The translations under genes were made by a program, and so were the position numbers. The notes beneath the pieces were generated by a model. It was not told where the DNA came from and ran no database searches. It saw only the letters and a program-made list of their open reading frames with translations. Below, one piece after another: positions 8,382 to 14,364 of a stretch of DNA of 14,364 nucleotides (its first letter is position 1; each line of letters opens with the position of its first letter). The DNA comes from an uncultured Atopobium sp. (GTDB lineage Bacteria > Actinomycetota > Coriobacteriia > Coriobacteriales > Atopobiaceae): positions 1 through 14,364 of the forward strand of contig CAMXVQ010000026.1 in assembly GCA_947252455.1 (NCBI GenBank), in the 5' to 3' direction.

Positions 8382-8433
8382 ATCAACGCTCCTTTATGAG
8401 ATATCCTTATTCTTTACGCGCAACACTTTGGCA

Positions 8434-9903
8434 TTATACAGAAGGTACATCTGGCGTGGAGAAAGATGTGTCAGCTGATACTGAATCATCTTCTTCAACA
8501 ACCAATGCAGTGTCGATAGACGTAGCATCACAAGGCATGTCATCTTCGTCATCTGTGAGTGTATCTGCTCCTTCAAAGGTAAATGAATACCCAAGGATAC
8601 GTATTTCATCGCCAGGCTTTGCACCATGTTTCATCAGGCGTTCTTCAAGACCAATTCGATCAAAACGATGTTGTAGATATACAACTGCTTCATCATTTTC
8701 CCAATCAGTTTGAACAACCATACGTTCAACACGAGTTCCGCTCACACGCCATATACCTGTTGATTCTTGCGTTATGTGAACCATATTCTCACGTCGTGTA
8801 AGCTCGTACTGAACTTTTTGAGTCTCAATTTGTGTGCGTTCGGCGTCTTTTAATGTTTGAGTATGAAGCTCTTTTCGTAATTCATACACTTGCGAAGCAC
8901 AAACATTTTTAAGTGTCTCGATACCTTTTCCTGTAAGTGCTGAAACTTCGATAAAGCTATGACCTGCGGCAAGAGCGAGACGTTTAAGCTCTTCAAGAGC
9001 TTGAGTGTTGTGGGACATGTCGCATTTATTTGCAAGCACAATTTGTGGACGCTGGCTTAACTCAGGAGCATAAGCTTCTAGTTCGTGATTAATGGTGTGA
9101 TAATCCAAAACAGGATCGCGACCCTCAAGACCACCAGTTATATCCACAACATGCAAAATGAGCGCACTTCGTTCTATATGACGTAAAAACTGATGACCAA
9201 GACCCTTTCCTTCACTTGCACCTTCGATTAAACCAGGAACATCGGCCACAACAAAAGAATAACCTGAAGCAGCACGAACCATTCCTAAATTTGGAACAAG
9301 CGTGGTAAACGGATAATCAGCAATTTTTGGACGCGCAGCGCTTAAGCGCGCAATGAGCGAACTTTTTCCAACCGAAGGCATACCAACCAGCGCAGCATCG
9401 GCCATAACTTTCATTTCGAGTTCAATCCAATGTTCCTGTGCAGGCTCGCCTTTCTCGGCAAAAGCAGGAGAACGCCGAACAGATGTCACAAAGTGAATAT
9501 TACCGCGACCGCCATGTCCTCCTTGTGCAACAACAACCTCTTGTCCATCAACAGTAAGATCTGCCAGCGTATAGAGTGGCTTCATAGTTTTTGAATCAAG
9601 CTCTCTTACCACGGTACCAACTGGCACATCTAAAATAAGAGACTCTCCATCTTTTCCATGTTTACGAGCACCTTGACCGTGTGTTCCGCGCTCGGCTCTA
9701 AAATGATGCTTAAACCTAAAGGCAACTAAAGAAGAAACCGACGTCTTTGCACGAAGTATAATGCTTCCGCCTTCTCCTCCATCACCGCCATCGGGGCCGC
9801 CTTTAGGGACGTATGCTTCTCTACGAAACGACATACAACCTGCACCGCCATCTCCGCCTTTAACAAAGATGTGGCACAAATCGGTAAAAGTATTGGTTGC
9901 CAT
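8434..9903 (-). CDS. obgE: Obg-family GTPase (ObgE/CgtA)
   Basis: Ribosome-associated GTPase involved in 50S subunit maturation and stress response. The glycine-rich Obg fold spans about 5-160 (KGGDGGAGCMSFRREAYVPK at its start). The G domain follows: G1 GMPSVGKSS (174-182), switch I DYPFTTLVPNLG (196-207), G3 DVPGLIEGA (221-229), G4 NKCD (292-295) and G5 SAL (321-323). A C-terminal OCT domain spans about 375-445, the three-domain form seen in Actinobacteria and Firmicutes. It ends in a 40-residue acidic, Ser/Thr-rich tail, low-complexity and probably disordered. The ATG at 9901-9903 has AAGGAGG a few bases upstream. It lies 28 bp after ecfT and 52 bp before proB, so it may be reached by transcription from the transporter promoter. 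Confidence 0.97.
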   Translation of the reverse strand: MATNTFTDLCHIFVKGGDGGAGCMSFRREAYVPKGGPDGGDGGEGGSIILRAKTSVSSLVAFRFKHHFRAERGTHGQGARKHGKDGESLILDVPVGTVVRELDSKTMKPLYTLADLTVDGQEVVVAQGGHGGRGNIHFVTSVRRSPAFAEKGEPAQEHWIELEMKVMADAALVGMPSVGKSSLIARLSAARPKIADYPFTTLVPNLGMVRAASGYSFVVADVPGLIEGASEGKGLGHQFLRHIERSALILHVVDITGGLEGRDPVLDYHTINHELEAYAPELSQRPQIVLANKCDMSHNTQALEELKRLALAAGHSFIEVSALTGKGIETLKNVCASQVYELRKELHTQTLKDAERTQIETQKVQYELTRRENMVHITQESTGIWRVSGTRVERMVVQTDWENDEAVVYLQHRFDRIGLEERLMKHGAKPGDEIRILGYSFTFEGADTLTDDEDDMPCDATSIDTALVVEEDDSVSADTSFSTPDVPSV

Positions 9904-9931
9904 ACGCCCTCCTTAAAAAGTAACATCCTTT

Positions 9932-10687
9932 TTATAGTAACGAAAAAGCGCAGGCAGCGGCAATCAAAATAAAAGAAACGAGAAAAAGTACACCATCTTG
10001 AGGTAAGAATGGATACGTTTTATACGAACTCTGTGCTGTGCGTAGATAAAAACCCCTCTGCTCTGCCGCTAAAGCACACATATCGGCCTTGCGTACCGAT
10101 GAAACCAAAAGCGGGATAATGAGCGGCATCATGAGCTTGAGTTTCTTATACGGATTGGGTGTATCAAATTGAACACCACGCGCCATTTGAGCTTCGCTAA
10201 TTTGCGTCATTTCGTACGCAAAGATAGGAACAAAGCGAATAGCAGTTGTAATAGTAAATGCATAGCAATAAGGAATATGCAGATAAGCAACACAGGCATT
10301 AGCAAGATCATTTAATTTAGTAACCGAAAGCATACTTACCAGCGGCAAAGCAAAACAAAAGAGCCGAAGCGCCGCGCGCAATGCACTTATGAGTCCTGCA
10401 TCTGTTATCCATAAAAACAGATGTGTTCCCCCTTGATTAAGCATGCTTTGAAGGCAAAACATAACACAGGATAAAATCAAAATAGCTTTGAGCAAAGAGC
10501 GCAATGCCGATAAAATATGCGCTGAATACATCGTAAGCACAATAAGAAGTGCAAGTACCACAAGTGCGCGACAATCTGAAGTAATAAACGCAGCTATAAC
10601 TACACTCATTGCTAAAACAAGTTTTGAAAGTGGATTTGCACGATGAAGGAGCGTTTTACCTTCGTGATAAGAAAGAATCGTATTCAT
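9932..10687 (-). CDS. ecfT: ECF transporter transmembrane coupling protein EcfT
   Basis: Membrane component of an energy-coupling-factor importer that links the two ATPase domains to the substrate-binding S component. The 251-residue protein has about five to six hydrophobic segments (about 22-38, 40-58, 65-84, 103-122, 138-158 and 233-251). Two cytoplasmic Arg-Gly coupling motifs are visible: ARG at 169-171 (SEAQMARGV) and QRG at 210-212 (AAEQRGF), the expected contacts with the ATPases. The ATG (10685-10687) lies one base after the ecfA stop, with AAGGAG inside the end of ecfA, so translation is probably coupled. Together with ecfA and the upstream S component it makes a full ECF system, which suggests a dedicated (group I-like) arrangement. 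Confidence 0.92.
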   Translation of the reverse strand: MNTILSYHEGKTLLHRANPLSKLVLAMSVVIAAFITSDCRALVVLALLIVLTMYSAHILSALRSLLKAILILSCVMFCLQSMLNQGGTHLFLWITDAGLISALRAALRLFCFALPLVSMLSVTKLNDLANACVAYLHIPYCYAFTITTAIRFVPIFAYEMTQISEAQMARGVQFDTPNPYKKLKLMMPLIIPLLVSSVRKADMCALAAEQRGFYLRTAQSSYKTYPFLPQDGVLFLVSFILIAAACAFSLL

Positions 10688-10688
10688 A

Positions 10689-12650
10689 CTACACTCCTTG
10701 AGTGTGGTTGTGTTTTAGAGCACATGCTTCTAACAGCAACTCTTGTGTATAACAGTTGGTACAAACCGTCCATGATTTGTTTACTAAGCCATGTGCCACA
10801 CTTGCCAGCTGAGAAGGAGAAATTGCAGCTTGGCTGCAAAGAGATTCTTGGGAGAAAATACTTTGCATATCCCCTGTTGCAAGAAGTTTGCCCTCACTTA
10901 TAACCATAAGACGCGTAGCGTAATCGGCTACAACTTCCATGTCATGACATACCATAAGAACGGCGCAGCCCGTTTGTTGCAAACGTACCACATGCTCCAT
11001 TACACGCTGACACTCAACAAAATCAAGGCCACACGTTGGTTCGTCCAAAAGCAATAATCGCGGACGGGTTACCATGGTTGCTGCAAGCGCCACCATCTGA
11101 CGCTGACCGCGCGAAAGCATAAAAGGACTGGCAGAGGGATCAAGATTTAACTCATCAATAACCTTATCGGCACGAGCATACGCTTTATCTTTCTCGATTC
11201 CAACTAACAAACAGCTAAACGCAACTTCTTCTCGAACACTTGGTTTTGAAAGCTGATAATCGGGGTTTTGAAAAAGCGTAGAAACAAAACGCGCACGTGT
11301 GCTTACAGGCATGTTTTGTGTGGAGGTTCCGCACAAAGAAATTGTTCCCATGCGCGGACGCAAAAGACCATTAATGAGCTTGGTAATAGTTGTTTTACCT
11401 GCTCCATTTTGTCCAACAAGTGCAACAAGCTCTCCAGGATATAGTGAAAACGAGATATCACTCAGCGTTTCTTGAGCGCCAGCATACGAAAACGAAACAT
11501 GTTCAAAAGCCAAGGTCTTTGAACGATCTTGTACCTGCTGCGATATACACGTGGGTTGTGACGAAGATGTATGCATACGCGCAATAATATCGTCTGAAAG
11601 CGGTTGGTGCATATCGTGCACAAATGATTGCAAAGGCACAGACGAAAGCATATCGTCCAGTACATGCACGGTATCGGCAACGCTTACCGGCATTATTTGG
11701 TGCGACGTGCTTGAATCATTCAAACCGCGCGCACGCAGCGTTTGAATTAAGCGTGTAGTACGCGGATAATTAATTCCTACCGAATCCAAAAGTTCGCGTT
11801 GCTTGAGTGCCTCATCAATAGGCGCATCTAAGCAGAGCTCACCTTGTGACAGCACAAGCAAACGACGGCAATACATGCATAAAAGTGCAACTTTTTGCTC
11901 AATGACCACTATGGTAATTCCGTATGTTGCATTTAAATCACAAAGAATTGAAAAAATCATTTCGGAAGAAACTGGGTCAAGCGCACACGTTGGCTCATCT
12001 AAAATCATAACGCGCGGACGCAGCGCCAAAATTGCAGCAATGGCAACTTTTTGCTTTTGTCCGCCCGAAAGTGTGTCTATATCACGATATTTTAAGTCTA
12101 AAATACCTACCGCACGCAAAGCCTCATCCATACGTGAATAAATTTCATCGTGAGCAATTCCAAAATTTTCAAGACCAAACAAAAGCTCGTCTTCAACATT
12201 GCTCGCAACCATTTGAGCATCAATATCTTGGATAACAGAGCCAATATATCGTGCAATTTGAGTAAGCGAGAGCGTTTTCGATTCTTTTGAGTAAATCGTA
12301 ACGCTACCGCTTAATGTTCCAACAAAATGATGAGGTATAGCTCCTGTCATCAGCGAGGCTAAGGTTGTTTTACCAGCTCCGGTGGAGCCAATAATTCCTA
12401 CAAATTCACCTTCATAAATGGAAGTATTTATGTCTTTAAGTGCGTAAACTTGTTGCTGGGGCAAACGAGCAGCGGAAACATCTGCAGTTGATTTTGTACG
12501 AGCGGTAGCGCGCGCAATATCGGCTTGCGAATTCTGCTGCGTTGCATACGTAAAGCTTACATGCTTAAAAGAGATAAGTGGCATAAGCTGAGATGCATGA
12601 GGCACATCTTGCGTAACATCATAACGTGGTATTGATTTATCTTCGCGCAT
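10689..12650 (-). CDS. ecfA: Fused double-ATPase ECF component (EcfA1-EcfA2)
   Basis: A single 653-residue polypeptide with two ABC ATPase domains that power the ECF importer. Domain 1 (about 25-290) has Walker A GSTGAGKTT (88-96), signature LSGGQ (194-198) and Walker B VMILDEP (214-220). Domain 2 (about 378-600) has Walker A GQNGAGKTT (413-421), signature LSRGQ (512-516) and Walker B LLLLDEP (532-538). Domain 2 keeps the switch histidine (CHD, His569). Domain 1 has Gln252 in the matching position (VVIEQK), suggesting asymmetric ATP sites. A linker of about 85 residues joins the domains. The ATG at 12648-12650 is preceded by AAGGGAAAGGG. The stop lies one base before ecfT. A 158-bp gap with a candidate promoter separates it from the S component gene. 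Many relatives encode the halves as separate genes; the fused form resembles YkoD. Confidence 0.93.
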   Translation of the reverse strand: MREDKSIPRYDVTQDVPHASQLMPLISFKHVSFTYATQQNSQADIARATARTKSTADVSAARLPQQQVYALKDINTSIYEGEFVGIIGSTGAGKTTLASLMTGAIPHHFVGTLSGSVTIYSKESKTLSLTQIARYIGSVIQDIDAQMVASNVEDELLFGLENFGIAHDEIYSRMDEALRAVGILDLKYRDIDTLSGGQKQKVAIAAILALRPRVMILDEPTCALDPVSSEMIFSILCDLNATYGITIVVIEQKVALLCMYCRRLLVLSQGELCLDAPIDEALKQRELLDSVGINYPRTTRLIQTLRARGLNDSSTSHQIMPVSVADTVHVLDDMLSSVPLQSFVHDMHQPLSDDIIARMHTSSSQPTCISQQVQDRSKTLAFEHVSFSYAGAQETLSDISFSLYPGELVALVGQNGAGKTTITKLINGLLRPRMGTISLCGTSTQNMPVSTRARFVSTLFQNPDYQLSKPSVREEVAFSCLLVGIEKDKAYARADKVIDELNLDPSASPFMLSRGQRQMVALAATMVTRPRLLLLDEPTCGLDFVECQRVMEHVVRLQQTGCAVLMVCHDMEVVADYATRLMVISEGKLLATGDMQSIFSQESLCSQAAISPSQLASVAHGLVNKSWTVCTNCYTQELLLEACALKHNHTQGV

Positions 12651-12747
12651 ATGCCCTTTCCCTTATAGTCAATGAAAACGTTTAGGCAGTTTAACTTGTA
12701 TTTTAAGCATACTTCACCATAGGCGCTTTGTACGCTGCTCTTTTGTC

Positions 12748-12756
12748 AGTATAACA
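12748..12756 (-). promoter_or_regulatory. Candidate extended -10 promoter for ecfA-ecfT
   Basis: On the minus strand the sequence reads TGTTATACT: a TG dinucleotide, one base, then a -10-like TATACT. No strong -35 lies 17 bp upstream, as is common for extended -10 promoters. It is about 100 bp before the ecfA start. If real, the ATPase and coupling genes could be expressed independently of the Trp attenuator. Confidence 0.4.
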
Positions 12757-12808
12757 ATTTTTATCAAGATACTCACACATAATTGTCACATGGAGAATTG
12801 TTTGGATG

Positions 12809-13429
12809 TTATTTGTGCAAAACCAATTTAAGAGGCTGATACAGCAAGGCAACCACAAGTCCATTTGCAAACGCAGTTCCAATTACAATTGGAGCCATTA
12901 CCAAAGCGGCACCAAGTTCGAGGTGCAAGAATACAAGTGTTGCAACAGTTGCAAAGATACCTCCAGAAATAAGTGTGGTAACAAACGTTAAAATAAAGGG
13001 AAATGGATCGAGCTTTGAAGCGCTAATATGGTTGAACATATGAGTATAAGCAAGCGTCATAAGCGTCATACAAGCAGCCGCAGGAATATCACATGCATAC
13101 TCAAGACCAGGAATTGACGTATTGAGCTGAATAAGCGTTGCAGCAAGTGCGCCAATAATAATGCCTTGAACTATATTAGGTTTAAGTAACAAAATACTTA
13201 AGCAAAACGACGCAATAACAAATTCGGGCTGAATTCCCGTAATTGCCAAAGACTTTGCAACGGTTAAATCCAAAATACAACCTGCGGCTAAAAGCACAGC
13301 AGTCAAAATAAGCGACGAAATTGAAAGCGCGTGACGAGGTGTTGCATTTTGTGACACATCGCTCGTAATTTCTTCAAAAGGATTGACAGTGTTTTGAGTG
13401 TTTGATTCTTGAGCTTGTTCGTATGACAT
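12809..13429 (-). CDS. trpP: ECF transporter S component, TrpP-like, probable tryptophan uptake
   Basis: Small integral membrane protein that would bind the substrate of the ECF importer. The 206 residues start with a polar stretch of about 33, then five to six hydrophobic segments (about 36-54, 70-83, 86-102, 112-130, 144-168 and 174-203). The arrangement GIQPEF...ILLLKPNIVQGIIIGAL and the following T-IPGL and D-IPAA motifs resemble TrpP proteins as I remember them; I could not run an alignment. The ATG at 13427-13429 has AAAGGA upstream; a longer in-frame start at 13456 lacks one. The gene lies about 65 bp downstream of a Trp-codon leader and terminator, which independently points to tryptophan. 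Other S component substrates cannot be excluded by sequence alone. Confidence 0.75.
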   Translation of the reverse strand: MSYEQAQESNTQNTVNPFEEITSDVSQNATPRHALSISSLILTAVLLAAGCILDLTVAKSLAITGIQPEFVIASFCLSILLLKPNIVQGIIIGALAATLIQLNTSIPGLEYACDIPAAACMTLMTLAYTHMFNHISASKLDPFPFILTFVTTLISGGIFATVATLVFLHLELGAALVMAPIVIGTAFANGLVVALLYQPLKLVLHK

Positions 13430-13501
13430 AATAAGTCCTTTCGTGGATATCAACATGCTTAGAGCATAGATATATCTGATAAAAAACGTATAGAGGAATG
13501 T

Positions 13502-13538
13502 AAATAAAAAAGACCTTCAGAATTACTCCGAAAGCCTT
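13502..13538 (-). terminator. Attenuator terminator before trpP
   Basis: An 11-bp stem pairs AAGGCTTTCGG (13528-13538) with CTGAAGGTCTT (13510-13520); three of the pairs are G-T. The loop is seven bases (13521-13527). Six Ts follow at 13506-13511, then ATTTA. It lies about 75 nt upstream of the trpP ATG and its 5' arm is sequestered by the antiterminator. Confidence 0.88.
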
Positions 13539-13591
13539 AAACAAAAATTAGCAATACTTCAGAGTAATTAACACTTAGCTAAAGATTGCCA
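13502..13591 (-). promoter_or_regulatory. Ribosome-mediated tryptophan attenuator
   Basis: Three mutually exclusive pairings lie between the Trp codons and trpP. Pairing 1:2 joins the end of the leader frame (13579-13591) to 13549-13562, with mismatches. Pairing 2:3, the antiterminator, joins AATTACTCTGAAG (13557-13569) to 13521-13534 over about 13 pairs with two G-T pairs. Pairing 3:4 is the terminator (13510-13538). A ribosome stalled on the UGG codons (13589-13597) would cover arm 1, free arm 2 to pair with arm 3, and block the terminator. With ample Trp-tRNA the ribosome would reach the stop at 13568-13570, which overlaps arm 2, and the terminator would form. The order and overlaps match classical trp operon attenuators. 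Confidence 0.85.
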
Positions 13592-13660
13592 CCACCATGC
13601 CTGTACAGAAGAATTGTTAGAAGCAGACGCAACACACGTAAGCGCAATTTGACCAAGCAT
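13568..13660 (-). CDS. trpL: Tryptophan-codon leader peptide
   Basis: A 30-residue frame ending AWWWQSLAKC, with three consecutive UGG codons at 13589-13597 (residues 22-24). The ATG (13658-13660) has an almost perfect ribosome binding site, AAAGGAGGT, four bases upstream. The stop TAA is at 13568-13570. Three adjacent Trp codons in so short a frame are highly unlikely by chance, and the frame leads directly into antiterminator and terminator hairpins. The peptide probably has no function of its own; its translation rate senses charged tRNA-Trp. This is the usual design ahead of trp biosynthesis operons, but here the first gene downstream is an ECF S component. No trp biosynthetic gene is in the window. 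Confidence 0.9.
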   Translation of the reverse strand: MLGQIALTCVASASNNSSVQAWWWQSLAKC

Positions 13661-13690
13661 GGCAACCTCCTTTAGGTTATAGTGCAGCAC

Positions 13691-13708
13691 CAAGTTTTTA
13701 AGAACTTG
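13691..13708 (-). repeat. Small hairpin near the 5' end of the leader RNA
   Basis: CAAGTT (13703-13708 on the minus strand) pairs with AACTTG (13691-13696) around a six-base loop. It lies just downstream of the candidate -10 element, so it would be at the very 5' end of the leader RNA, or could be an operator around the start point. Confidence 0.35.
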
Positions 13709-13712
13709 TACT

Positions 13713-13742
13713 ATCATACACATTTGCGAACATGTTACGCAA
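13713..13742 (-). promoter_or_regulatory. Candidate promoter of the Trp leader and trpP
   Basis: On the minus strand a good -10, TATGAT (13713-13718), is preceded after 18 bases by a weak -35, TTGCGT (13737-13742). Transcription would start near 13706, about 45 nt before the leader ATG, a normal distance for an attenuator leader. The weak -35 overlaps the 24-bp inverted repeat, which fits a regulated promoter but is also compatible with chance. Confidence 0.45.
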
Positions 13743-13761
13743 TACCTTAAAAGGTATTGCG
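13738..13761. repeat. 24-bp inverted repeat at the -35 of the leader promoter
   Basis: CGCAATACCTT (13738-13748) and AAGGTATTGCG (13751-13761) are perfect 11-bp arms around two bases. No T tract follows on either strand, and two bases are too few for an RNA hairpin loop without opening the inner pairs, so a protein-binding operator is more likely than a terminator. The left arm overlaps the candidate -35. The binding protein is unknown. Confidence 0.6.
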
Positions 13762-13942
13762 AAACGCTTCGCCACAAATCCGAAATCACTAACACTTTGA
13801 AAACGCCCCACCCTTGAGGCGAAGGAATTCGAAATTTGTTATTACAGTAATACCATGTATTTTTACAAAGGTGTACATGAAATACAATTAGTAACGCATC
13901 AGAAACATAAATACTATGTACGGGGTTTATCGTGGCGACAGC

Positions 13943-13972
13943 AAAACGGCTCCCGCTTTGCAGGAGCCGTTT
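13943..13972 (-). terminator. Rho-independent terminator after the dipeptidase gene
   Basis: AAACGGCTCC (minus strand, 13963-13972) pairs perfectly with GGAGCCGTTT (13944-13953) over 10 bp around a nine-base loop, and the last arm runs into TTTT (13943-13946). It begins about 40 bp after the stop codon of the gene at the right edge and would end its transcript before the Trp leader. Confidence 0.8.
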
Positions 13973-14011
13973 ACACGAATTCCTAAGACAAGGCATCAAC
14001 ACAAAATCAGC

Positions 14012-14364
14012 CTATAAATTAGCGTCCATCTTAAATGTAAGCTTCGATAGCAAAATAGCCTGAGTGTACAACTCGCCCATATGCTTTTCGGATTCTTTAC
14101 GCGTATGCGCAACAGTCTTTTGATTCTCTTTTGTCAAAAACGCTGTTAACTCGTCACCCGTAAGATCACGGCTCTGCTCGATAATTTCTTCAACACGCGC
14201 ACGATACCAACGATTAAGCTCATCAAGATACGCAGCGTTTGGCAACGCAAAGTGAGCATAGTGACTCTCTACAAGCGCGGCAAGCGATTTGTAATACCAC
14301 CATGCGTCGCGCGCATTATACGTCATGCTCGTGTTTTTAAACGAAGCATCGGTATCATTCATAT
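14012..14364 (-). CDS. C-terminal part of a probable C69-family dipeptidase
   Basis: The visible part is about 116 residues ending at TAG (14012-14014), and the frame stays open to the right edge. The ATG at 14360-14362 is probably internal. The segment ARDAWWYYKSLAALVESHY, followed by a helical DELNRWYRARVEEIIEQ stretch and LTGDELTAFL...NQK, resembles the C-terminal region of family C69 (PepD) dipeptidases as I recall them. These are cytoplasmic N-terminal-nucleophile peptidases of about 470-500 residues. The catalytic cysteine lies outside the window, so the family call is moderate. A strong terminator follows the gene, separating it from the Trp leader. Confidence 0.6.
   Translation of the reverse strand, partial: MNDTDASFKNTSMTYNARDAWWYYKSLAALVESHYAHFALPNAAYLDELNRWYRARVEEIIEQSRDLTGDELTAFLTKENQKTVAHTRKESEKHMGELYTQAILLSKLTFKMDANL

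Larger units (their letters stand above)
13661..14011. other. Regulatory spacer between the dipeptidase gene and the Trp leader
   Basis: This 351-bp gap holds no credible gene. In transcription order it contains the dipeptidase terminator (13943-13972), a short palindrome TATTAC-A-GTAATA (13840-13852), a weak terminator-like hairpin (13800-13821), an inverted repeat (13738-13761), the candidate leader promoter (13713-13742) and a 5' hairpin (13691-13708). No tRNA cloverleaf was found. Confidence 0.6.

Noticed and set aside
13802..13822. AAGGGTGG string resembling a T-box core upstream of the Trp leader
   Set aside because: The base after TGG is G, which does not fit the tRNA-Trp discriminator, and no stem I, specifier or antiterminator partner is seen. 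It is better explained as the loop and arm of a small hairpin.
13818..13842. TTCGAATTCC string resembling a tRNA T-loop
   Set aside because: No matching acceptor stem, D-loop or anticodon arm could be found around it on either strand.
13568..14002. A 144-codon minus-strand frame spanning the spacer and the Trp leader
   Set aside because: Only its last 30 codons have a ribosome binding site and sense. The upstream part crosses a terminator, a palindrome and a promoter and has no family features.

Overview
The window is a compact, almost entirely minus-strand stretch of a bacterial chromosome. Coordinates therefore run opposite to transcription, from the right edge to the left. I could not run homology searches; assignments rest on motifs and synteny read by eye. 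The order obgE-proB-proA-nadD is typical of Actinobacteria. With the AT-rich composition and short intergenic gaps, it suggests a low-GC actinobacterium of the Coriobacteriia (Atopobium-like). That placement is an inference. I see no insertion sequence, phage gene, CRISPR array, tRNA or rRNA gene, and no credible plus-strand gene.

Region by region in the direction of transcription: (1) The right edge (14012-14364) is the C-terminal part of a probable C69-family dipeptidase, closed by a strong hairpin terminator (13943-13972). (2) The gap 13661-14011 holds candidate regulatory sites, including a 24-bp inverted repeat at a candidate promoter. (3) A 30-residue leader peptide with three consecutive Trp codons (13568-13660) is followed by mutually exclusive antiterminator and terminator hairpins (13502-13591). 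This is a classical ribosome-mediated tryptophan attenuator. (4) It precedes a TrpP-like ECF transporter S component (12809-13429), a fused two-domain ECF ATPase (10689-12650) and the EcfT transmembrane coupler (9932-10687), together a complete ECF uptake system. (5) obgE, proB, proA and nadD follow, a GTPase, proline-synthesis and NAD-synthesis string with a 4-nt proA/nadD overlap. (6) A 411-bp gap carries an isoleucine T-box riboswitch with a transcription terminator, controlling ileS. (7) ileS is followed by lspA and an RluD-type pseudouridine synthase (overlapping by 8 nt), the conserved ileS-lspA-ylyB arrangement. (8) The left edge contains only the first 17 codons of another minus-strand gene.

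The most interesting point is that amino-acid sensing is written into the DNA twice with two mechanisms. A translating ribosome reads Trp codons ahead of a transporter, and an uncharged-tRNA-sensing T-box sits ahead of an aminoacyl-tRNA synthetase. The Trp attenuator also gives independent evidence that the ECF S component next to it imports tryptophan or a precursor, which protein sequence alone would not settle.
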